Below are positions 16,717 to 24,325 of a stretch of DNA of 64,000 nucleotides, one piece after another. The notes beneath the pieces were generated by a model that was not told where the DNA came from, did no database searches, and was given only the letters and a program-made list of their open reading frames with translations. The stretch comes from Flavobacterium sp. ASV13 (GTDB lineage Bacteria > Bacteroidota > Bacteroidia > Flavobacteriales > Flavobacteriaceae). The translations under genes were made by a program, and so were the position numbers. The first letter of the stretch is position 1. Each line of letters opens with the position of its first letter. The stretch spans positions 310,001 through 374,000 of the forward strand of contig NZ_JQJY01000005.1 in assembly GCF_000745775.1 (NCBI RefSeq), given 5' to 3'.

Positions 16717-18891
16717 ATGAAATACCGCATTCTTATTCTTGTTTGTTTTTTTAGTTCAATTTTGTATTCTCAAACCAAAAAGAATACGGATAGTATTTCC
16801 TATTACAATAAATTAGCCAACTCAAATCTTGAAAAGAAAAAGTACAATAAGGCACTTTTTTACACTAAAAAATCTATTGATTTTTGCCAAACTAATAATA
16901 AAACTGAAAATTTAGCCAATCAAACTTTCAAACTGGGGAAAATTTATTACAACCAGCAGAAATTTGATGCGGCTTTAAAAAACTTTCATAAAAGCGTTTC
17001 GCTGTTTGATAAAGTAAAACCAACATGTACAAAAATATTGGCTTTGCATTATATTGGAGCCACCAATACCGCACAGGGAAATTTTGAAATTGGCAATATT
17101 TATTACAAAAAAGCAGACAGCTTATTAAAAGAATTAAAAATTGTCGATCATGGCGAAATTTTAGGTTATCAAAAAGCGATGGCTTTAAAAATTGGAAAAA
17201 ATTTGCCGCTTTCTGCAAAGACCTTCCAAAAAATAGTAAAGAAACCTGACAATCCAAAAATCCTTAAAACAAAAGCAGATTCTTATTATCAACTTGGACT
17301 TCTTGAAACTGCACTTAAGCGAAATGATTCGGCTTTAGTTTATTTTGACAATGCTCTCGATTATAGCGCAAAAAACAACAATCTTGTTCAAAAATCTAAG
17401 ATTATACTTGCTATCAGTCAGTATTACAAAAAACACAGAAATTTTGATCTTGCCTATTCTTATTTAGATGAGCATTATCAGATTGAAAATTATATTTTAA
17501 AACTTAAAAACGCAAAATTGGATCTCAATGAATTTGAGAAATTCAAAAAAACGCAATCCATAAACAATACGATTCAGCGAGAAAGTGACCAGAAAATCCA
17601 GCTTAAAACCTATCGTTATTCAAAATTGGTTAGTATTCTGGCAATTGCATTGATTTCGATTTTATCACTTTTAAGTCTGGCGCTTTACAAAAACAATATT
17701 ATTCGAAACCAGAATAATTTACTTTTAAGAGAAAAAAACAAAGAACTGATTTTGGCAAAAAACAAAGCCGAAAAAGCTTCAAAAGCCAGATCTGAATTTT
17801 TATCAACAGTAAGTCATGAACTCCGGACTCCGCTTAATGCAATCAACGGAATTACACATTTACTTTTAGAAGACAATCCTAAAAAAAATCAATTAAAATA
17901 TCTAGAATCATTGAAATTCTCAGGAAACTACCTGACTACTTTTATCAATGAAATTCTGGAAATCAACAAAATTGACTCCACTAAAGTTGAAGTTGAATAT
18001 ATTAGTTTCAATTTAAAAGAACTGTTGTTTAACATTCAGAGTTCTTTAAAAGAATTGGCTACAGCCAATAAAAACTACTTCAATCTGGAAATTGACGAAG
18101 CAATTCCTGATAATTTGATTGGTGACCCAACAAAATTGTCTCAAATTATACTCAACTTAATCAACAACGCTTTAAAATTCACACAAAATGGGCATGTCAA
18201 TGTAATCGCAAAATTATATGCGATTGAAGAAGAAAATGCCACGGTTTATTTTGAAATCGTAGATACTGGAATTGGAATTCCGGAAGACAAACTACAATCT
18301 GTTTTTGAAAGTTTTTCGCAAGGTTCTATTGAAGTAAACCGTAAATATGGCGGAACAGGTTTAGGTCTTACTATTGTAAAAAAATTAATTGAGTTACTTG
18401 GCGGCGAAATAAAATTAAAAAGTGAAGTTGGTAAAGGTTCTACTTTTACTTTCAAATTAAATTTCCACATTAATACTGAGCCATTAGAAGTCGTTGAAGA
18501 AAACACAAAATTATACAGCGACAAACAATTAGAGCATAAATCGATTTTATTGATTGAAGACAACAAAATCAATCAGATGATTACTCGAAAAATGCTGGAA
18601 AACAAAGCCATTTGCTGTGATATAATTGACAATGGTGAAGAAGCTGTCGAACTTTTAAAAGCAAAACGTTTTGATATGGTTTTGATGGATGTACATTTGC
18701 CTGGCATCAACGGAACAACGGCTACAAAATTGATTCGAGAGTTTGACAAAACAACTCCAATTATTGCCTTGACAGCCATTTCACTTGACGAAAATCGCGA
18801 TATGCTTTTATCTTTCGGAATGAACGATGTAATTACAAAACCATTTGTGCCTGACGAATTCTACAGTACAATTGCTAAGTTTTTTGATTAA
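16717..18891 (+). CDS. hybrid sensor histidine kinase with TPR sensor
   Basis: 724 residues: signal peptide (ending LYSQ), a TPR-rich periplasmic domain (about 20-270), one membrane helix (about 305-325), then a coiled linker. The HisKA box is SHELRTPLNAI (histidine near 366), followed by an HATPase domain with NLINNALKFTQNG, DTGIGIPEDK and GGTGLGLTIVKKL. A C-terminal receiver domain carries the acidic pair in LLIEDN, the phospho-acceptor aspartate in LMDVHLPG and the lysine in VITKPF. No separate regulator gene is adjacent, so phosphotransfer to an HPt partner is likely. I chose ATG 16717 over an upstream TTG at 16708. Confidence 0.93.
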   Translation: MKYRILILVCFFSSILYSQTKKNTDSISYYNKLANSNLEKKKYNKALFYTKKSIDFCQTNNKTENLANQTFKLGKIYYNQQKFDAALKNFHKSVSLFDKVKPTCTKILALHYIGATNTAQGNFEIGNIYYKKADSLLKELKIVDHGEILGYQKAMALKIGKNLPLSAKTFQKIVKKPDNPKILKTKADSYYQLGLLETALKRNDSALVYFDNALDYSAKNNNLVQKSKIILAISQYYKKHRNFDLAYSYLDEHYQIENYILKLKNAKLDLNEFEKFKKTQSINNTIQRESDQKIQLKTYRYSKLVSILAIALISILSLLSLALYKNNIIRNQNNLLLREKNKELILAKNKAEKASKARSEFLSTVSHELRTPLNAINGITHLLLEDNPKKNQLKYLESLKFSGNYLTTFINEILEINKIDSTKVEVEYISFNLKELLFNIQSSLKELATANKNYFNLEIDEAIPDNLIGDPTKLSQIILNLINNALKFTQNGHVNVIAKLYAIEEENATVYFEIVDTGIGIPEDKLQSVFESFSQGSIEVNRKYGGTGLGLTIVKKLIELLGGEIKLKSEVGKGSTFTFKLNFHINTEPLEVVEENTKLYSDKQLEHKSILLIEDNKINQMITRKMLENKAICCDIIDNGEEAVELLKAKRFDMVLMDVHLPGINGTTATKLIREFDKTTPIIALTAISLDENRDMLLSFGMNDVITKPFVPDEFYSTIAKFFD

Positions 18892-18923
18892 CTAAGCATC
18901 TAAGAAACATCTAAGCTCCTAAG
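18892..18923. repeat. CTAAG octamer run
   Basis: Four CTAAG cores at spacings 8, 11 and 8 bp between the kinase stop and the lpxK 3' end. The third core provides the lpxK TAG stop codon, so the array runs into the coding region. Confidence 0.6.
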
Positions 18924-19933
18924 TTATTTTTCACATACTCTAAAATCGTAGCATCAAAATTTTGTTGATGATTGATAAAAGTGCTTTTTATTGGAAGATA
19001 ATACAATTGCGAAACCAATTTTGAATCTTTCAATCTTACGTAATCTTTCTCAGTTGTAATTATTTTTCTGCCTTTTGCTTTTTCCTGAATGGAATCTAAA
19101 TCGGCACCAGAGAAGTGATGATGATCAGGAAAAGTCAAGCATTCGTCATTTTCATTTTTAAGATAATCGAAAAATGGTTTTGGTTTTGCAATTCCAGCCA
19201 AAAGCAATTTTGATTCTGATTTTATTTGATTTATTTCTATTTTTTCTTCTTTACTATAAATTTCATCATCATAATCTATAAAAGTAAAAAAGCTTTGTTG
19301 CGAACAACTTAAATTTAATTTCAATCGAATTTCAGCCTGTTTTTCATCTGATAAATCTCTTGGGCATTTTGTTACAATTACAATTTTTGCTCTGTTTGCT
19401 CCGCTCCTGCTTTCGCGTAAATTCCCTGTTGGAAGCATGAAATCATCGGCATATAAATCATCATACGAAGTCAATAAAATATAAAAACCGGCTTTTACTT
19501 TTCGATGTTGATAGGCATCATCAAGCAAAATAATTTCAGGCGTAATTTGTTGTGAAAGCAATTGTTTTATCCCATTTGTTCTATTCGCATCAACAGCAAC
19601 CATAACAAATGGAAATTTTTGATAAAACTGAAAAGGTTCATCTCCTAAAATTTCGGCATTGGAATTTTCGTCGGCTAAAACAAAACCTTCCGACTTTCTT
19701 TTATAACCTCGGCTTAAAGTTGCGATTTGATATTTATCTGACAATAACCGAATCAAATATTCGATTTGTGGCGTTTTCCCGGTTCCGCCAACACTTAAAT
19801 TTCCAACAGCAATTACCGGAATATCAAATGAAGTCGATTTCAGAATTCCTTTATCAAATAGAAAATTTCGGATCGAAGTAATGAATCCGTATAAAATGGC
19901 AAATGGAAAAAGTATTTTTCGAAGTAGATTCAT
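18911..19933 (-). CDS. lpxK: tetraacyldisaccharide 4'-kinase
   Basis: Phosphorylates the 4' position of the lipid A precursor at the inner membrane. 340 residues. An N-terminal membrane-associated helix (LLRKILFPFAILYGFITSIRNFLF) is followed by the P-loop AVGNLSVGGTGKTP (about 41-54). LSRGYKRKSEGF, LGDEPFQF and LLDDAYQHRKVKA are LpxK signatures. I place the start at the ATG at 19933. A longer frame to 19999 would overlap the toxin gene upstream, which ends only 4 bp away. Its codons at the 3' end come from a CTAAG repeat run. Confidence 0.94.
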   Translation of the reverse strand: MNLLRKILFPFAILYGFITSIRNFLFDKGILKSTSFDIPVIAVGNLSVGGTGKTPQIEYLIRLLSDKYQIATLSRGYKRKSEGFVLADENSNAEILGDEPFQFYQKFPFVMVAVDANRTNGIKQLLSQQITPEIILLDDAYQHRKVKAGFYILLTSYDDLYADDFMLPTGNLRESRSGANRAKIVIVTKCPRDLSDEKQAEIRLKLNLSCSQQSFFTFIDYDDEIYSKEEKIEINQIKSESKLLLAGIAKPKPFFDYLKNENDECLTFPDHHHFSGADLDSIQEKAKGRKIITTEKDYVRLKDSKLVSQLYYLPIKSTFINHQQNFDATILEYVKNNLGA

Positions 19934-19937
19934 AGAA

Positions 19938-20219
19938 TTATTTATCAGAATAATGGCCTTTTGCTGAAACGACAAAAACGGTAACCGTTTCATCTTCAAG
20001 ATAATATATCATTCTGTCTTTTTGATTTATTCTTCTCGACCAAAAACCAGTAAGTTCATATTTTAAAGGTTCCGGATTTCCAATCCCTTCAAAAGGAGTT
20101 TCAGAAAGTTCTAATAGAATTTTTTCAATATTTTTAATACTTTTTTTATCTCCAGATTTATAGTGTTGAATAATTTGCTTTTTTGCTAATTCTTTTATTT
20201 CAATCCTAAACTTCCCCAT
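19938..20219 (-). CDS. Txe/YoeB family mRNA endoribonuclease toxin
   Basis: 93 residues with the YoeB fold signature: GIGNPEPLKYELTGFWSRRI, RMIYYL and the C-terminal GHYSDK. The catalytic residues expected from YoeB are present: glutamate in PEPLK, arginine in SRRI, and the terminal histidine. It should cleave mRNA at the ribosomal A site. Its start overlaps the antitoxin gene by 25 bp, and its stop is 4 bp from lpxK. The pair sits inside an otherwise housekeeping neighbourhood. Confidence 0.92.
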   Translation of the reverse strand: MGKFRIEIKELAKKQIIQHYKSGDKKSIKNIEKILLELSETPFEGIGNPEPLKYELTGFWSRRINQKDRMIYYLEDETVTVFVVSAKGHYSDK

Positions 20220-20437
20220 ACGTCTTTAGGATTAATTTCTGTACTATTTTTACTTTTAGCTGATTTTAAAACCATATCCACAAACTCTGGATTATATGGA
20301 CTTTCCTCTTCGTTCACCTGTCCATAACCATCTGTCTCAATGATTTCGATACCATCAAGACCTTTAAAAAAAGCTTCGAACATTTCCATAAATGCTTTTC
20401 CTGTCTTCGTATGTTCGTTAATTTTTATAGTTGTCAT
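20195..20437 (-). CDS. antitoxin partner of YoeB-like toxin
   Basis: 80 residues, acidic, beginning TTIKINEHTKTGKAFMEMFEAFF. A short N-terminal strand-helix region is followed by an unstructured acidic middle (EEESPYNPEF) and a C-terminal segment that would wrap the toxin. It resembles the DUF2683-type antitoxins of Bacteroidota more than classical YefM. Position (first gene, overlapping the toxin start) and size fit. Autoregulation is suggested by two palindromes just upstream. Confidence 0.8.
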   Translation of the reverse strand: MTTIKINEHTKTGKAFMEMFEAFFKGLDGIEIIETDGYGQVNEEESPYNPEFVDMVLKSAKSKNSTEINPKDVWGSLGLK

Positions 20438-20463
20438 AACTTATAAATTTTATATTACAAATG

Positions 20464-20522
20464 TACTAAATTTGTATTTAGTATAAACTTTTCACACATT
20501 TAGTACAAGGTAATTGTACTAA
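20464..20522. promoter_or_regulatory. double palindromic operator of toxin-antitoxin operon
   Basis: Two perfect palindromes: TACTAAAT-N4-ATTTAGTA (20464-20483) and TTAGTACAA-N5-TTGTACTAA (20500-20522), sharing the half-site TTAGTA/TACTAA. On the minus strand TACATTTG at 20458-20465, a -7 match, touches the first palindrome, so repressor binding would block the antitoxin promoter. The region also lies 22 bp upstream of the divergent Nif3-like gene. Confidence 0.75.
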
Positions 20523-20543
20523 CAAAAATTTGAAATCACCAAA

Positions 20544-21638
20544 ATGAAAATCAAAAATATAATCTCAGTTCTCGAAGAAATGTCTCCTTTGGCTTATGCG
20601 GAAGATTTTGACAACGTAGGACTTTTAGTTGGAGATGCTGAAACCGAAAGCACAGGCGTTTTGGTTTGCCACGACGCTCTGGAAAATGTAATTGACGAGG
20701 CCATTTCGAAAAACTGCAATCTGGTGGTTTGTTTTCATCCAATTCTATTTTCGGGAATCAAAAAAATTACTGGAAAGAATTATGTTGAACGCGCCATTTT
20801 AAAAGCAATCAAAAATGATATTGCGATTTATGCCGTTCACACCGCTTTAGACAATCATTCGGCTGGAGTAAACAAAATATTTTGTGATGCTTTGGGTTTG
20901 ACAAATACCAAGGTTTTAATTCCGAAACAGAATTTTATTCAAAAGCTGGTCACTTATACCGTTCCAGAAAATGCTCAAAAAGTGCGTCAGGCTCTATTTG
21001 ATGCTGGCGCAGGAACGATTGGAAATTATGACAATTGTAGTTTTAATTCGGAAGGAATTGGAACTTATAAAGGAAATTCTGAAAGTAATCCTGTTATTGG
21101 AGAACGTCATGAATTGACCGAAACTCAAGAAATAAAAATCGAAGTTACGTTTGAAAAACATTTACAATCCAGAATTTTAAAAGCACTTTTTTCCAATCAT
21201 ATATATGAAGAAGTCGCTTATGAAATTTATGATTTACAGAATTCGCATCAAAATATTGGTTTGGGAATGATTGGCGAATTTGAAAATGAAATGGATGAAA
21301 AGGAATTTCTTCACTTCGTAAAAAACAAAATGATTGCCGACGGAATCCGCCATTCGGCATTTTTAGGAAAAAAAATAAAGAAAGTGGCTGTTTTGGGCGG
21401 ATCAGGAAGTTTTGCCATAAAAAATGCAATTCAGGCAGGAGCCGATGCATTTTTGACCGCCGACTTAAAATACCATCAATTTTATGAGGCTGAAAACCGA
21501 CTACTTTTAGCAGATATTGGTCATTTTGAGAGCGAACGCTATACAAAAAACTATATTGTTGATTATCTTCGAAAAAAAATCCTTAATTTTGCCATCATTT
21601 TATCAGAAGAAAATACAAATCCAGTTAAGTACTTATAG
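20544..21638 (+). CDS. Nif3-like dinuclear metal center protein
   Basis: 364 residues of the Nif3/YqfO family with the central insertion domain (about 130-235) seen in the long form. Metal-binding stretches at the two ends are HPILFSG with AVHTALDNHSAGVN, and GHFESERYT near the C-terminus. The protein forms toroidal hexamers. It is often called GTP cyclohydrolase I type 2, but its true substrate is unsettled. Only 13 bp separate it from the next gene, a common Bacteroidota pairing. Its promoter region overlaps the toxin-antitoxin operator. Confidence 0.92.
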   Translation: MKIKNIISVLEEMSPLAYAEDFDNVGLLVGDAETESTGVLVCHDALENVIDEAISKNCNLVVCFHPILFSGIKKITGKNYVERAILKAIKNDIAIYAVHTALDNHSAGVNKIFCDALGLTNTKVLIPKQNFIQKLVTYTVPENAQKVRQALFDAGAGTIGNYDNCSFNSEGIGTYKGNSESNPVIGERHELTETQEIKIEVTFEKHLQSRILKALFSNHIYEEVAYEIYDLQNSHQNIGLGMIGEFENEMDEKEFLHFVKNKMIADGIRHSAFLGKKIKKVAVLGGSGSFAIKNAIQAGADAFLTADLKYHQFYEAENRLLLADIGHFESERYTKNYIVDYLRKKILNFAIILSEENTNPVKYL

Positions 21639-21651
21639 AAACTTATAGAAT

Positions 21652-22431
21652 ATGGCGAATACGAAAGAATTAAGTGTTGAGGACAAGTTAAGAGCAATAT
21701 ACGATTTACAGCTTATTGACTCTAGAATTGACGAAATCAGAAACGTGAGAGGAGAACTTCCTTTAGAAGTGGAAGATTTAGAAGATGAAGTTGCAGGTTT
21801 AAGCACGCGTTCAGAGAAACTGAAAAGTGAACTTGAAGTGATTGAGGAGCAAATCAAAGCTAAGAAAAATGCTATTGAGGAGCACAAAGAGGTTATCAAA
21901 AAATACACAAAACAACAAGAATCAGTTCGTAATAACAGAGAATTTAATTCTTTGACTAAAGAGGTTGAATTTCAAGAATTGGAAATTCAATTAGCTGAAA
22001 AGCAAATCAAAGAAATGAAAGCTTCTATCGAGCACAAAAAAGAAGTTATTTCTAATTTAAAAGAAAAACTTGATGCTAAAAGCTCTCATTTAAAACATAA
22101 AAAATCTGAATTAGATGCTATCATGGCTGAAACTCAGAAAGAAGAAGCTTTCTTGAGCGAGAAATCTGCTGAATATGCTTCTCAAATCGAAGACAGATTA
22201 TTAGCTGCTTACAACAGAATCAGAAGCAGTGTTCGTAATGGTTTAGCTGTAGTTTCTATTGAAAGAGGAGCTTCTGCAGGATCTTTCTTTACAATTCCAC
22301 CACAAACTCAGGTTGAAATTGCTTCAAGAAAGAAAATCATCACTGATGAACACTCTGGAAGAATTTTAGTTGATACGCAATTAGCTGAAGAAGAAAAAGA
22401 AAAAATGGAACAATTGTTCGCAAAATTCTAA
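21652..22431 (+). CDS. coiled-coil protein of the C4-type zinc-ribbon family, zinc site lost
   Basis: 259 residues: a long antiparallel coiled coil (about 25-180, Glu/Lys rich) then a C-terminal domain that in the family (HP0958/CdsZ type) is a zinc ribbon with two CxxC pairs. Here the expected positions read SAGS (in RGASAGSFFTIPPQ) and DEHS (in DEHSGRILVD), so no zinc-ligand cysteine remains, although the surrounding fold residues are conserved. Family members act as adaptors or RNA-binding proteins. It is probably cotranscribed with the Nif3 gene and is followed by a strong terminator. Confidence 0.85.
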   Translation: MANTKELSVEDKLRAIYDLQLIDSRIDEIRNVRGELPLEVEDLEDEVAGLSTRSEKLKSELEVIEEQIKAKKNAIEEHKEVIKKYTKQQESVRNNREFNSLTKEVEFQELEIQLAEKQIKEMKASIEHKKEVISNLKEKLDAKSSHLKHKKSELDAIMAETQKEEAFLSEKSAEYASQIEDRLLAAYNRIRSSVRNGLAVVSIERGASAGSFFTIPPQTQVEIASRKKIITDEHSGRILVDTQLAEEEKEKMEQLFAKF

Positions 22432-22436
22432 ATATC

Positions 22437-22468
22437 AAGTCCCGATTAAATCGGGACTTTTTTTTTGC
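22437..22468 (+). terminator. terminator after zinc-ribbon-like gene
   Basis: AAGTCCCGAT / ATCGGGACTT arms with a short loop and a run of 10 T, 6 bp after the stop. Confidence 0.92.
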
Positions 22469-22513
22469 CACAGATTAAAATCATATTTTTTACCTTTAGA
22501 AAAAATTTAAGTT

Positions 22514-23371
22514 TTGGGAATTAAAAAAGGCATTCGCTTCATTACATTAAAATCAGTTGGATCTTATATTAACCTTTTGAGTTATGTGCGTCCGCAAAAA
22601 GCCGTTGAACTTTCTTATGCACTTTTTAGCCAGCCAAGAATTGGAAGGTTGCAAAAAGAAGAACTACCAAAAGTTTTAAAGAATACAGAAACAGAAATTT
22701 TCCATCATAACGAACATCATTTTCAAACCTATATCTGGAAAGGAAATGAAACCAAAATTTTATTGGTTCACGGCTGGGAAAGCAATGCTTCACGTTGGAA
22801 AAAAACGTTACCTCATCTGCAAAAATCAGGAAGCACTATTATCGCAATTGATGCGCCAGCGCACGGGCAAAGTAGTGGAAAAGAATTCAATGTTCCTCTT
22901 TACGCAGAATTTATTAATAAGGCAGTCGAAAAATATCAGCCAGAAATAATTATCGGGCATTCTATTGGCGGTGCGGCATCTATATATCATCAATATTTAT
23001 TTCCGAATACCAGTATTAATAAAATGGTGATTCTGGGAGCGCCATCTGAATTGAAAACTTTGATTGACAATTACATATCAATGCTGAGCCTGAATACCAA
23101 AATGTTTTCGCTTTTGGAAAGCAAATTTCTTGATCGTTTCAATTTTAAATTAGAAGATTTTTCAGGGCAAAAATTTGCTTCAGAATTTAATATTCCGGGC
23201 TTGATTGCTCACGATGTTTCCGATAAAATTGTTGCTTTTGAAGAAGGAAAAAAAATAGCAAGCAATTGGAAAAACAGTCAATTTATTGAAACAACTGGTT
23301 TAGGTCACGGAATGCATGATGATGAATTGTATGATAAGGTGATTGAGTTTTTGTTTGAAGGTTCAAAGTAA
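22514..23371 (+). CDS. alpha/beta hydrolase
   Basis: 285 residues. Oxyanion region LVHGWESNASRW (about 80-91), nucleophile elbow GHSIGGAA (serine near 156), acid in HDVSDKIV (near 237) and histidine in GLGHGMHDDELYD (near 265). No signal peptide. The natural substrate is not evident. The start is a TTG (22514), as no upstream ATG is in frame and the N-terminal sequence from this point is coherent. The last codons fall within an octamer repeat. Confidence 0.85.
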   Translation: MGIKKGIRFITLKSVGSYINLLSYVRPQKAVELSYALFSQPRIGRLQKEELPKVLKNTETEIFHHNEHHFQTYIWKGNETKILLVHGWESNASRWKKTLPHLQKSGSTIIAIDAPAHGQSSGKEFNVPLYAEFINKAVEKYQPEIIIGHSIGGAASIYHQYLFPNTSINKMVILGAPSELKTLIDNYISMLSLNTKMFSLLESKFLDRFNFKLEDFSGQKFASEFNIPGLIAHDVSDKIVAFEEGKKIASNWKNSQFIETTGLGHGMHDDELYDKVIEFLFEGSK

Positions 23372-23395
23372 CAAAGCGACAAAGGGACAGAGGTT
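23364..23395. repeat. octamer array, (CAAAGNNN)4
   Basis: Four contiguous 8-bp units of consensus CAAAGNNN, the last one CAGAG. The first unit includes the final codon and stop of the hydrolase gene. Confidence 0.7.
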
Positions 23396-23402
23396 TCTCT
23401 TT

Positions 23403-23508
23403 TTTGTCATTCCGAGGAACGAGCAATCTCCGCGAGAAGCTGTACAAAGATCGGCGATTTTAGGAACGGGTTTCTTGCGTGCCCTTCGACTTCGCTCAGG
23501 ATGACAAA
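23403..23508. repeat. 106-bp MITE-like element with terminal inverted repeats
   Basis: Bounded by TTTGTCAT (23403-23410) and ATGACAAA (23501-23508), extendable to an imperfect 11-bp inverted repeat (TTTGTCATTCC / GGATGACAAA). The interior is more G+C-rich than its surroundings. The sequence resembles a 'GTCATTCCGAGGAACGAG' repeat that I recall being common in Bacteroidota intergenic regions. No coding capacity. Confidence 0.65.
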
Positions 23509-23530
23509 CTTTACGCGAAAATATAAAGTT

Positions 23531-23576
23531 CTAAATCTAAAATTCTAATAATCTAAGAAGTCTAAGTTGTCTAAAT
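23531..23576. repeat. CTAA-core short-period array
   Basis: Six CTAA cores at spacings 6, 8, 8, 9 and 9 bp. The last core supplies the TAG stop codon of the minus-strand regulator gene, as at lpxK. Confidence 0.55.
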
Positions 23577-24251
23577 AACAATTTTAAAATACTTCAACAA
23601 CTCCTTCTCTCCTTTTGCAGTCACAATTATTGCTCGGGAATTTTCAGTTTTCCTTAGCCAATCTTCTTTCAGCATTTTATTGAAAAGCAAAGTTCCAACT
23701 GAACCTGAAATATGATTTCTTCGTTCGCTCCAATCTAGACATGGTTTTAAAAATATTCGTTTTTGCTTTTGAGCATCTTCTAAATTAATTCCAAAATCAG
23801 AAAACCATTTTTTGCCTTCGGTACTAATTTCAAACGCATTATTATTTTCTTTAATAATATTTTGTTCCAATAAACTATCCGTCAACGCAACGCCAATTTT
23901 TCCGGCTAAATGATCATAACAAGTTCGGCAGAATTTTATTGGAGGATATTTTTCGGGTTTGTTTTTTGAAGGAATTTCAGGTTTCGGAACCAAACTTGCC
24001 ATTGCTTCAAGGGCGTACGCGACTTCTTTGTTCGAAAATCTATAATATTTATGACGGCCTTGTTTTTCTACACAAAGTAAATTGGCATCGAGAAGTTTTC
24101 CTAAATGCATGCTTATATTTTGTGGTGAAGTATTTACAGAAACCGCTAATTCTGTGGCTGTAAAAGCTCTTCCGTTCATTAAAGTCCATAGAATTGAGGC
24201 GCGCGTTGGGTCGCCAATTAAAGATGCCGTTTTTATAAATTGATCTTCCAT
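23571..24251 (-). CDS. ArsR-type winged-helix transcriptional regulator
   Basis: 226 residues. The N-terminal ArsR-like HTH (ASLIGDPTRASILWTLMNGRAFTATELA...TSPQNISMHLGKL, about 8-58, with wing QGRHKYYRF) is followed by a longer C-terminal domain containing FCRTCYDHLAGKIGVAL (about 108-124). That CRTC motif is recurrent in a two-domain ArsR subgroup and might bind a metal or ligand; this is unproven. It is divergent from the P450/ABM operon with 74 bp between starts and a palindrome in the gap, which points to local control. Confidence 0.87.
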   Translation of the reverse strand: MEDQFIKTASLIGDPTRASILWTLMNGRAFTATELAVSVNTSPQNISMHLGKLLDANLLCVEKQGRHKYYRFSNKEVAYALEAMASLVPKPEIPSKNKPEKYPPIKFCRTCYDHLAGKIGVALTDSLLEQNIIKENNNAFEISTEGKKWFSDFGINLEDAQKQKRIFLKPCLDWSERRNHISGSVGTLLFNKMLKEDWLRKTENSRAIIVTAKGEKELLKYFKIVI

Positions 24252-24293
24252 CTAAATTTTCATAGTTAAGTACAGAATGAACTATTGCCTTGT

Positions 24294-24310
24294 AAAGTTA
24301 AATAACTTTG
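24294..24310 (+). promoter_or_regulatory. P450 promoter with overlapping operator-like palindrome
   Basis: AAAGTTA-AA-TAACTTT (24294-24309) is a perfect 7-bp-arm palindrome. Its right arm is part of TAACTTTG (24303-24310), an exact -7 element 15 bp before the P450 ATG. A bound repressor would occlude this promoter. Confidence 0.6.
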
Positions 24311-24325
24311 CTAAAAACATTCCAC

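Noticed and set aside
18911..19999. Longer lpxK start at 19999
   Set aside because: It would overlap the YoeB toxin coding region by more than 60 bp; the ATG at 19933 matches the usual LpxK N-terminus.
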